Source: Verrucomicrobiota bacterium (GTDB taxonomy: Bacteria > Verrucomicrobiota > Verrucomicrobiia > Opitutales > Opitutaceae). From it: 5,091 bases of DNA. The stretch's first letter is position 1; every line of letters begins with the position of its first letter. The notes under the pieces were generated by a model. It searched no databases, had not been told where the DNA came from, and saw only the letters and a program-made list of their open reading frames with translations. The stretch is taken from positions 1 through 5,091 of the forward strand of contig RFJS01000537.1 in assembly GCA_003694825.1 (NCBI GenBank). The letters run 5' to 3'. The translations under genes and the position numbers were made by a program. Positions 1 through 5,091 of this stretch are shown here, one piece after another.

Positions 1-525
1 GCCGATTCGCCGGCGGGCTCGGCGGAGAAATTCGACGTCTTCCATGAGGGGCCAGTCCGGGATGCCCCCGAGCGCGTCATACAATGCGCGGGCGACGAGA
101 ATGCCCTGGTCCCCGAAGCGGGTGAAGACGGTGTCGAAGCGCGAGAACCAGGCGCACGCGCGCAAGAACACACTGCCGGTGTCGAAGCGAAGCCGGAAGG
201 TGGCGATTGGCCGGGAAGAGGTGCGGGCGAAGGTCGCGATGACGGGGTCGGCGTCGGGCGGGAGCAGCGTGTCGGCGTGAAGAAACAGGAGCCATGCACC
301 GCGGGCGGCGGCGGCCCCGGCGCGGCACTGATGGCCCCGGCCCGGCGGCGAGGCGACGGCGCGGGCGCCGGATTGCCGGGCGAGGGTCGTCGTGTCGTCG
401 CGGCTGCCCCCGTCGGCGACGATGATTTCCGCGTCGGGCAGGGCCGAGCGAAGGCGGCGAAGCGTCGCCGGGAGGGCGCGTTCCTCATTGAGAGTGGGAA
501 TGATGACCGAGAGCGGTGGCGTCAT
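1..525 (-). CDS. Family-2 glycosyltransferase, TIGR04283 type, C-terminus cut by the window edge
   Basis: The frame reads on the minus strand from the ATG at 525 to base 1 without a stop, giving the first 175 residues. Family members are usually a little over 220 residues, so perhaps 50 are missing. Visible GT-A motifs are VIIPTLNEE (7-15) at the nucleotide-binding strand, ADGGS (37-41), GRGHQCRAGAAAARG (62-76), FLHADT (81-86) holding the metal-binding DXD-like HAD, GDQG (138-141) and PLMEDVEF (159-166) with the presumed catalytic acidic pair. This set is typical of the TIGR04283 transferases (named 'transferase 2, rSAM/selenodomain-associated'), which presumably move a sugar from a nucleotide donor; acceptor and product are unknown. 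There is no signal peptide, so it should be cytosolic. The start overlaps the stop of the DUF3047 gene as ATGA, and no Shine-Dalgarno is visible before it, so its translation is probably coupled to that gene. The family call is firm; the pathway is not known. Confidence 0.9.
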   Translation of the reverse strand, partial: MTPPLSVIIPTLNEERALPATLRRLRSALPDAEIIVADGGSRDDTTTLARQSGARAVASPPGRGHQCRAGAAAARGAWLLFLHADTLLPPDADPVIATFARTSSRPIATFRLRFDTGSVFLRACAWFSRFDTVFTRFGDQGILVARALYDALGGIPDWPLMEDVEFLRRARRRIG

Positions 526-1286
526 GGCGCTGGACTGCCGGCGGGTTCGAGGGCGGCGTCGGTTTTGTCTGTTTCCGCCGGAATGATTTCGAGGAAAAGG
601 TCGGCGAACCAGGCGGTGGCGTCCATGCCGGTGTTGTCGGTGTCGACCATCACGGCGACGGCGGTGAGCTGCTCGGGATCCCGACCGAAGTAGCACCGAT
701 AGTCCGCGAGCAGATCGCGCTCTTCGTGCTGCCAGCCGGTGTCGCCGGCGGCGCTGCAACGAAGCACGAACATGCCGACGCGGCGGGAGTAGGCACCGGG
801 AAAGATCGAGCCGGCCGGTTCGTGGGCCGACCATACGTAGTTCACCGCTCGGGTGTGCGTGGGCAGCCAGGCTTTTTCGAAGACGACAAAGATCCGCGCG
901 GCAAAGTCGTCACCTCGTCGTTCGCGTTCGTGCCTGTTCCGGGCGAGTCCGTCGTCGACGCGCCAGCGCCAGCGCAGGATCGCCCGGCGGGGCGCGGGTT
1001 GTGGAAGGGGACGCACGAGGGCGAGGGCGGCGTCATGGCTCTCGGCGCGGAGCACGCGGTGACCGTGCTCCGTGGTTTCGACGCTGTAGCGTGTGCGCTT
1101 TTGCAGCGGGAAGAGGCGCTGTTCGCGCCAATGTTCGCGCCAGCCGGGCAAAAGCCCGTCGAACAGATCGATACGCTCCGGGTTCGGCAAAGAGACGGGC
1201 GGGGGCGCGGCGGCCGCGCCCGGGAGCGCGAAGACGAGCGCGAGAAGCGTCAGGCGAGCGAAGCGGTGGATCGGTGGTGGACGCAT
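522..1286 (-). CDS. Exported DUF3047 family protein
   Basis: The product has 254 residues with the start chosen here. Residues 1-27 form a signal peptide: a basic start (R2, H7, R8, R11), a hydrophobic run LTLLALVFALPG (12-23), and an AAAA cleavage region before PPPV. The remainder is one DUF3047 domain, recognised by WRWRV (106-110), DDFAARIFVVF (126-136), NYVWS (149-153), ER-LLADYR (189-197), VDTDNTG (214-220) and ATAW (223-226). The fold is probably a beta sandwich, and no reaction is known for the family. The frame is open upstream to an ATG at 1463, with other ATGs at 1394 and 1361. I chose 1286 because it places the signal peptide at the N-terminus, although no good Shine-Dalgarno precedes it. 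The stop overlaps the start of the glycosyltransferase gene, so the two are co-transcribed. An envelope or periplasmic role linked to a glycan is a guess from this context. Confidence 0.88.
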   Translation of the reverse strand: MRPPPIHRFARLTLLALVFALPGAAAAPPPVSLPNPERIDLFDGLLPGWREHWREQRLFPLQKRTRYSVETTEHGHRVLRAESHDAALALVRPLPQPAPRRAILRWRWRVDDGLARNRHERERRGDDFAARIFVVFEKAWLPTHTRAVNYVWSAHEPAGSIFPGAYSRRVGMFVLRCSAAGDTGWQHEERDLLADYRCYFGRDPEQLTAVAVMVDTDNTGMDATAWFADLFLEIIPAETDKTDAALEPAGSPAP

Positions 1287-1454
1287 GCGGGAGTGCCGTC
1301 GGCGGACGGGGAGTGGCGATCGGGCCGGTTGTTCATGGGATGGCGACGCGTCCGCGTTCATTCCCGCAATTTCCCGTCCCGTGGTGGCTCCCATGTGCGA
1401 GGCGCATGGAAACGCGAGGCCGCCGAGGGCCGCCGGCCCGGGGGAAAGGGACCA

Positions 1455-1495
1455 TTGACACAAGCCGCCGCAGGTTGCACATCTGGCGGCTTGTG
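1455..1495 (+). promoter_or_regulatory. TTGACA box overlapping an 11-bp perfect inverted repeat
   Basis: CACAAGCCGCC (1459-1469) and GGCGGCTTGTG (1485-1495) are perfect reverse complements separated by 15 bases. A consensus -35 hexamer TTGACA (1455-1460) runs into the left arm. No good -10 box lies 16-18 bases downstream; the best choices match only two of six positions. If the hexamer is used, transcription starts inside or just after the right arm, and the repeat would act as a DNA operator. If transcription starts further upstream, it becomes a stable hairpin in the helicase leader. There is no T tract, so it is not an intrinsic terminator. It lies between the divergent DUF3047 and helicase genes and could serve either. 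Confidence 0.45.
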
Positions 1496-1505
1496 ACCGC
1501 CGGAA

Positions 1506-1547
1506 GGCCCGGAGAAGACTCCGCAGCGTGTGTGGAGCCAGCGGGCC
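1506..1547 (+). promoter_or_regulatory. Two-part hairpin in the helicase leader
   Basis: GGCCCG (1506-1511) can pair with CGGGCC (1542-1547), enclosing CTCC (1519-1522) paired with GGAG (1534-1537). An alternative outer pairing joins GCCCGG (1507-1512) to CCGGGC (1546-1551). Such pairings arise by chance in GC-rich DNA, so this counts mainly because it lies between two other hairpins ahead of a helicase that acts on RNA structure. No function is shown. Confidence 0.25.
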
Positions 1548-1559
1548 GGGCGAGCAAGC

Positions 1560-1578
1560 GACGGCTGACGCCGTCAGG
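1560..1578 (+). promoter_or_regulatory. Hairpin next to the weak ribosome-binding site of the helicase gene
   Basis: GACGGC (1560-1565) and GCCGTC (1570-1575) form a perfect 6-bp stem with a TGAC loop. The stem ends directly against AGG (1576-1578), the only Shine-Dalgarno-like bases, 8 bases before the ATG at 1587. In this hairpin the AGG stays free at the stem base. A second symmetry, CTGACG/CGTCAG (1565-1577), would cover it, but its 1-base centre makes that unlikely as an RNA hairpin. Translation of the helicase could therefore respond to leader folding. This is inferred from base pairing only. Confidence 0.35.
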
Positions 1579-1586
1579 TTTCATCC

Positions 1587-3494
1587 ATGATCAAGAAGCT
1601 CATCAAGAAGATCCTCGGAAAGGATTCCCCGAGCGAGTCCCCGGCCGGATCAAAAGAGAAGGCCCGCGGAAGCGAAAAGGGCTCGGGCGGACGTTCCCGC
1701 CGCCGCCGTTCCACCGGCGGCACGAAGGCTGCCTCGGCGTCATCGGCGAAGGGAGAGGCAGGCGAGGCGCCGAAGAAGCGCAGGCGTCGGCGCTACGGGA
1801 AAAAGCCGACAGGCGAGGCCGGCGCGACTCCGGCGGGGCGTGAGTCGAAGTCCGCGGCCGGCGCCTCCGGGAAGAAGTCCCGCAAGACGACGGGCAGCCG
1901 GCCGGCAAGCGGCGCCGCCCCCGAGGGCGAGCCGAAGAAGCGCCGCCGCCGTTCCCGCGGTGGACGCGGACGGGCGCGCAAGCCGAAGGCTGCCGCCGCC
2001 GCGCAGCCGGTGGACGAGTCGATCGACGATGCGGTGGCGGCGGAGATCCGTGCCGCCCGCGCGGAGATCGAGGCCGCCCAGGCCGAACGCGAAGGGGCCG
2101 ACGCGGTGCCGGAGGAACCGGTGCCGGAGGCTGCCGAATCCTCTCCTGCGGCTGAAGGGACACCGCGGCAGCCGTCTGCCGCGACTGAACCCGAGCCGGA
2201 GACCGCGTCCTCGGCGGACGACGATGCCACCGCTGAGGCCGCCGGGGCATCCTCCGCCGCGCAGCCCGAGCCGCCGCGCGTCTCCGAAGACAACGAGTTT
2301 GTCGATCTCGGCCTGGACGCGCGCATCGCCGCGGCCGTCGAAGAAAAGGGTTACCAGCAGCCGACGCCGATCCAGTCGGAGGCGATCCCCGTCATCCTCG
2401 AGGGGCGCGACGTCGTGGGCTCGGCCCAGACGGGCACGGGCAAGACCGCGGCTTTCGCTCTGCCGGTGCTGCAGAAGCTCGGCAGCCATGGTGATCTTCG
2501 CTGCCTCGTGCTCGGGCCGACACGGGAGCTGGTCCAGCAGGTCGGCGATGCCTTCGAGGTCTACGGCAAGTATACCGGGCTGAAGACCGCGATCGTCTAT
2601 GGCGGTGTCGGCTATGGGCCGCAGCGCGAGGCTTTCGCCCGCGGGGTGGACATCATCGTGGCGACGCCCGGCCGCCTCCTCGACCACCTCGGGCAGAAGT
2701 CGATCTCGCTCGATTCGGTCAAATACCTCATCCTCGACGAGGTCGATCGCATGCTCGACATGGGCTTCCTGCCGGATGTGAAGCGCATCATCCAGCAATG
2801 CCCGAAAGAGCGGCAGACGCTCTTCTTCTCGGCGACCATCCCACCCGAGCTGGAAAAGTTCGCGGAGTGGTGCCTGACGGACCCGCACACCATCGAAATC
2901 GGGCGGCGCCGCTCGGCGGCGGAGACGGTGAAACACGCCTTCTATCCCGTCGTCGAGAGCCAGAAATTCGATCTGCTCCTGCTGCTGCTCGAGCGGACCA
3001 ACTGGGAGAGCGTCCTGATCTTCACCCGCACCAAACACGGGGCCGATTTCGTGGCCAACCGGCTCAAGGCGCGCGGGCACAAGGTCGCCGCCATGCACTC
3101 CAACCGCTCGCAGCGCGAGCGCACCGAGGCGCTCGACGGCTTCAAGTCGGGCAAATACGAGGTGCTCGTCGCCACCGACGTCGCCGCCCGCGGTCTCGAC
3201 ATTCGCGGTGTGACCCACGTGATCAACTACGACACGCCGCTGCATCCGGAAGACTACGTGCACCGCATCGGCCGCACGGGACGGGCGCAGACGGAGGGCG
3301 ACGCCTTCACGCTCCTCACGGAGGACGAGTTGAAATACGCCGCCGCGATCGAGCCGTTCATCGGTCAGAAGATCGAGCGCAAGAAGGTCGAGGGGTTCGA
3401 ATACAAGTATTCGCGGGTTTTCGAATCGCTCGAGGGCGAGCCCGACAATGTCTTCCGCAGCCGCCTCTTCCGCGGCTCGCGCACCCGGCGGTAA
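1587..3494 (+). CDS. DEAD-box ATP-dependent RNA helicase, RhlE-like, with long disordered N-terminus and a DEVD motif II
   Basis: This 635-residue protein has a complete two-domain helicase core that should unwind short RNA duplexes using ATP in the cytoplasm. Core motifs are the Q motif with F238 and GYQQPTPIQ (255-263), motif I AQTGTGKT (280-287), Ia PTREL (311-315), GG (339-340), Ib TPGR (360-363), motif II DEVD (384-387), III SAT (415-417), IV VLIFTRTK (476-483), V VATDVAARGLDI (528-539) and VI HRIGRTGR (559-566). Valine replaces the usual alanine of DEAD; the two acidic residues needed for Mg-ATP are kept. Residues 1-12 form a cationic amphipathic helix. Residues 1-135 hold 44 K/R and 10 D/E, with two PKKRRRR patches and RGG-like repeats. 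Residues 136-235 are Ala-rich, with 25 D/E and 5 R. The C-terminal tail is short and basic. The closest class looks like RhlE, but ribosome assembly and mRNA decay both remain possible. The start at 1587 fits the conserved-looking MIKKLIKK opening; the ribosome site is weak. It is monocistronic, with a terminator behind it. Confidence 0.96.
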   Translation: MIKKLIKKILGKDSPSESPAGSKEKARGSEKGSGGRSRRRRSTGGTKAASASSAKGEAGEAPKKRRRRRYGKKPTGEAGATPAGRESKSAAGASGKKSRKTTGSRPASGAAPEGEPKKRRRRSRGGRGRARKPKAAAAAQPVDESIDDAVAAEIRAARAEIEAAQAEREGADAVPEEPVPEAAESSPAAEGTPRQPSAATEPEPETASSADDDATAEAAGASSAAQPEPPRVSEDNEFVDLGLDARIAAAVEEKGYQQPTPIQSEAIPVILEGRDVVGSAQTGTGKTAAFALPVLQKLGSHGDLRCLVLGPTRELVQQVGDAFEVYGKYTGLKTAIVYGGVGYGPQREAFARGVDIIVATPGRLLDHLGQKSISLDSVKYLILDEVDRMLDMGFLPDVKRIIQQCPKERQTLFFSATIPPELEKFAEWCLTDPHTIEIGRRRSAAETVKHAFYPVVESQKFDLLLLLLERTNWESVLIFTRTKHGADFVANRLKARGHKVAAMHSNRSQRERTEALDGFKSGKYEVLVATDVAARGLDIRGVTHVINYDTPLHPEDYVHRIGRTGRAQTEGDAFTLLTEDELKYAAAIEPFIGQKIERKKVEGFEYKYSRVFESLEGEPDNVFRSRLFRGSRTRR

Positions 3495-3508
3495 GGCGGA
3501 TTTTCGGT

Positions 3509-3549
3509 AGAGCGCGCATGCCGGGGAGAGCCCGGGGCGCGCTCTTTTT
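3509..3549 (+). terminator. Intrinsic terminator of the helicase gene
   Basis: AGAGCGCGC (3509-3517) pairs perfectly with GCGCGCTCT (3537-3545), and inside it CCGGG (3521-3525) pairs with CCCGG (3531-3535) around a GAGAG loop. A run of five T (3545-3549) follows directly. It begins 14 bases after the helicase stop. The complementary strand has no T run after the same hairpin, so it should work well only for plus-strand transcripts. rlmJ, which ends at 3589 on the other strand, is left without an obvious terminator of its own. Confidence 0.9.
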
Positions 3550-3588
3550 CTGTCCCTCGCCCCCCGTGGTCCGGTCCGGCGGGCCGCC

Positions 3589-4455
3589 TCACGTGCGCTC
3601 GCGCAGCCAGACCAACGCGGTCCGGGCGGCTTCGTCCTGGGCGAGGATGGGGCGGAGTGTTTCGAGGATCGTGGTCAGGGTTTGCTCGATCTGCCAGGGC
3701 GGGTTGAGCAGGGCCAGGCCGCTGCCAATGAGGGGCGCGGGAGCGTCGTCGGCGGGTTCGCTCCGGACGGTGAGTTCGGCCGTGACCGCCGCCGGCAGGG
3801 GCAGGGTCTGGAGCCGCTCGCGAAACGCGATCGCTTCCCGCATCCGCTTGATCGGATACCAGATCGCGTAGACGCCGGTGGGGAATCGCTCCAGGGCGGC
3901 CTCCAGGCCCGCGTGCAGGCGGTCGACCTCGCGGGCATCCTCGTAGGGCGGGTCGATCAGCACCAAAGCGCGCCGCTGCGGGGGCGGGAGATAGGCTTTC
4001 AACGCCGTGTAGGCGTCGAGCCGCTGGATCGCCACCCGACGCCAGCCGGCGAAGTTGTCCCGCAGCGTGATGAAGTCATCCGGATGCAGTTCGCTGAGCG
4101 CGAGGGCGTCCTGGGGGCGCATGAGGCGGGCGGCGAGCATCGGCGAGCCGGGATAATGCCGCACCTGGCCGGCCGGTCCGCCCGCTTCGGCGTTGAAGGC
4201 CCGCACCTGCTCCACGTAGTCGGCCACCGCCGGCGGAAGGTCCTCGCGTGGCCACAACCGCCCGATGCCGTCGACATATTCGGCGGTGCGTTCGGCGCGG
4301 CTCGAGGTGAGGTCGTAGGTGCCGATGCCCGCATGGGTGTCGACGAAAAGAAACCCCTTCTCCTTGCGCTGCATCGCGCGCACGAGGGCGACAAGGACGG
4401 CGTGCTTGAACACGTCGCCGAAATTTCCCGCGTGAAAGATGTGCCGATAGTTCAT
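3589..4455 (-). CDS. rlmJ: 23S rRNA (adenine(2030)-N6)-methyltransferase RlmJ
   Basis: This 288-residue protein matches the RlmJ family (the E. coli protein, formerly YhiR, has 280). RlmJ uses S-adenosylmethionine to methylate N6 of A2030 in 23S rRNA during ribosome assembly, in the cytoplasm. Diagnostic features are the N-terminal MNYRHIFHAGNFGDVFKH block (1-18), the SAM-binding VDTHAGIG (38-45), YPGSP (101-105), SELHP (121-125), the catalytic DPPY (168-171) of N6-adenine methyltransferases, and GSGLALLNPPW (244-254). All key residues are present and the gene is intact. The reading frame stays open for 85 further codons upstream to 4710. I rejected that extension because RlmJ proteins begin at this MNYRH block, a good ribosome site lies just before it, and the extension would run into the tRNA gene. 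It is transcribed convergently to the helicase, with 94 bases between them, and divergently from the tRNA. Confidence 0.96.
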   Translation of the reverse strand: MNYRHIFHAGNFGDVFKHAVLVALVRAMQRKEKGFLFVDTHAGIGTYDLTSSRAERTAEYVDGIGRLWPREDLPPAVADYVEQVRAFNAEAGGPAGQVRHYPGSPMLAARLMRPQDALALSELHPDDFITLRDNFAGWRRVAIQRLDAYTALKAYLPPPQRRALVLIDPPYEDAREVDRLHAGLEAALERFPTGVYAIWYPIKRMREAIAFRERLQTLPLPAAVTAELTVRSEPADDAPAPLIGSGLALLNPPWQIEQTLTTILETLRPILAQDEAARTALVWLRERT

Positions 4456-4464
4456 GGATGCGTG

Positions 4465-4471
4465 CCACCTC
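4465..4471 (-). promoter_or_regulatory. Ribosome-binding site of rlmJ
   Basis: On the minus strand the bases read GAGGTGG, nine bases before the ATG at 4455. The GAGGT part matches the anti-Shine-Dalgarno complement. It fixes the rlmJ start against the longer open frame. Confidence 0.6.
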
Positions 4472-4568
4472 GTGTCCGTTGGTCTGCGCGCTGAGCTTTC
4501 CGGGTTTAGACGAGAACCGCCGGGCGCGTTCACGGCTACCGGCCGGTGCCGCCCTCGGCCAGCCCGAA

Positions 4569-4607
4569 GCACCGTGGGCGCACCGTGGAGGTTGCCCGGT
4601 TTCCGGG
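4569..4607. repeat. Tandem 9-base repeat and small hairpin upstream of rlmJ
   Basis: GCACCGTGG occurs at 4569-4577 and again at 4580-4588, an 11-base period that places both copies on the same face of the helix. Just beyond it, CCCGG (4595-4599) and CCGGG (4603-4607) flank TTT. This lies in the 247-base gap between rlmJ and the tRNA gene (4456-4702), in which I see no gene and no convincing promoter boxes on either strand. The repeat could be a protein-binding site for rlmJ control, or chance. Confidence 0.3.
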
Positions 4608-4702
4608 ACGCGTGCCCCCGCGGGCGAATCGAATCGGCAAAAGTCGCGAAAGTGGCCTTGATTTTCCGCGTGCGATCGCTTTGCCTCTGCGGTCCGCAGG
4701 AT

Positions 4703-4777
4703 GCCCTCATCGTCTAGCGGTTAGGACGCGGCCCTCTCAAGGCTGAAACCGGGGTTCGATTCCCCGTGAGGGCGCCA
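4703..4777 (+). tRNA. tRNA-Glu, anticodon CTC
   Basis: All four arms can be folded. The acceptor GCCCTCA (4703-4709) pairs with TGAGGGC (4767-4773), followed by discriminator G4774 and an encoded CCA (4775-4777). The D arm sequence is GTCTAGCGGTTAGGAC. The anticodon stem CGGCC (4729-4733)/GGCTG (4741-4745) holds the loop CTCTCAA, with anticodon CTC at 4736-4738. The T arm CGGGG/CCCCG (4750-4754, 4762-4766) has loop TTCGATT. The anticodon reads GAG, and the D and T arms look like bacterial tRNA-Glu. It serves the GAG codons frequent in a high-GC genome, beside a presumed tRNA-Glu(TTC) elsewhere. No T-tract terminator is seen directly after it. Confidence 0.97.
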
Positions 4778-5044
4778 TGCGAAAAGGCGCGAAGGAAACC
4801 GGCGCGGTGGAGGAGCGCGGGGCGCGATGCGACCGGAGACACGCCATTTCGGCTCTTTCGCCGGGATTGTGATCGCGCGATGATTTCCGGCGTGGCCGGG
4901 GACTACGGTACCTTATGTGGCCTCGTGCCTCGAAGCGGTCGGCGCGCGCGGGCTTGCGTGAACTCCCGCGAGGGCGGAGCCGAGGCAGGACGGGGCGTCT
5001 GAGTTGGAGAAGCGGACTTGTTTTCCCGGCGCGACAAATACCGG
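4778..5044. other. Gene-free stretch after the tRNA
   Basis: I find no supportable gene. The open frames here either start inside the tRNA (plus strand) or end in it (minus strand, giving the tail GIEPRFQP typical of antisense tRNA) and show no family features. The stretch includes a 10-bp palindrome ATCGCGCGAT (4872-4881) and a weak CCCGG/CCGGG pair (5025-5029, 5041-5045). Neither has an assignable role. Confidence 0.5.
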
Positions 5045-5074
5045 GTTGACTATTTCGCATTTTCGCGAAACTTT
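5045..5074 (+). promoter_or_regulatory. Possible promoter with a palindromic operator at the right edge
   Basis: TTGACT (5045-5050) resembles a -35 box. AACTTT (5069-5074), 18 bases on, has the A and T of the two most conserved -10 positions but is otherwise poor. Between and overlapping them lie TTTCGC (5053-5058) and the perfect palindrome TTTCGCGAAA (5061-5070), which shares GCGAAA as the reverse complement of the first TTTCGC. The patch is richer in AT than its surroundings. An ATG at 5081 is followed by only eight more bases, so no gene can be claimed. Confidence 0.3.
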
Positions 5075-5091
5075 GCCGCCATGCTTGATCC

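Noticed and set aside
277..693. 138-codon open frame on the plus strand
   Set aside because: It overlaps the glycosyltransferase and the end of the DUF3047 gene in antisense and has a G/R/A-rich composition without motifs.
1287..1463. 59-codon N-terminal extension of the DUF3047 gene
   Set aside because: It would bury the signal peptide inside the protein; the ATG at 1286 gives a normal export signal.
1459..1495. 11-bp inverted repeat as an intrinsic terminator
   Set aside because: No T tract follows on either strand, and both flanking genes point away from it.
516..1496. 326-codon open frame on the plus strand
   Set aside because: It is the antisense shadow of the DUF3047 gene, which has a signal peptide and family motifs on the other strand.
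1740..3263. 507-codon open frame on the minus strand
   Set aside because: It lies antisense inside the helicase gene, whose motifs are intact. Its product is low-complexity and shows no family features; long shadows are expected at this GC content.
4658..4686. TTGATT as the -35 box of the tRNA promoter
   Set aside because: The bases at the expected -10 position (TTGCCT) match the consensus at only the two outer positions, too weak to annotate.
4456..4710. 85-codon N-terminal extension of rlmJ
   Set aside because: It is absent from RlmJ proteins, overlaps the tRNA on the other strand, and a good ribosome site precedes the inner ATG.
4766..5002. 78-codon plus-strand frame
   Set aside because: Its start lies inside the tRNA T arm, and nothing in the product resembles a known protein.
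4737..5060. 107-codon minus-strand frame ending in GIEPRFQP
   Set aside because: The ending is the reverse complement of the tRNA-Glu gene, a classic source of false proteins.

Overview
The window is GC-rich bacterial chromosome holding four protein genes (one cut by the left edge), one tRNA gene and their control sites. The long arginine/alanine-rich open frames on both strands of every gene are a by-product of the base composition. The organism cannot be fixed from this stretch alone. The helicase, with its very short cationic N-terminal helix and long disordered leader, together with a DUF3047 gene next to a family-2 glycosyltransferase, would fit a high-GC Verrucomicrobiota (Opitutus-like) or proteobacterial chromosome. 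This placement is a low-confidence inference.

Left part (1-1286, minus strand): two translationally coupled genes. The upstream one encodes an exported DUF3047 protein. Its stop codon overlaps the start codon (ATGA) of a GT-A glycosyltransferase of the TIGR04283 type, which runs off the window edge. They form one transcription unit of unknown pathway, probably concerned with the cell surface or a secreted product.

Middle (1287-3550, plus strand): a 300-bp divergent intergenic region with an 11-bp perfect inverted repeat, a TTGACA hexamer and two further hairpins leads into a 635-residue DEAD-box RNA helicase. The helicase core is complete, but motif II reads DEVD instead of DEAD. It is preceded by about 235 residues of low-complexity sequence that starts with a short amphipathic helix and then switches from strongly basic to strongly acidic. 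A strong intrinsic terminator follows the gene.

Right part (3589-5091): rlmJ, a 23S rRNA adenine-N6 methyltransferase gene, lies on the minus strand, convergent with the helicase. A tRNA-Glu(CTC) gene with an encoded CCA end lies on the plus strand. The last 300 bases hold no gene I can support. They end in an AT-richer patch with a TTGACT box and a 10-bp palindrome, probably the control region of a gene beyond the edge. The helicase, RlmJ and the tRNA all belong to RNA metabolism or translation, but they sit in separate transcription units and nothing in the sequence shows joint control. I see no mobile element, CRISPR array or defence system.
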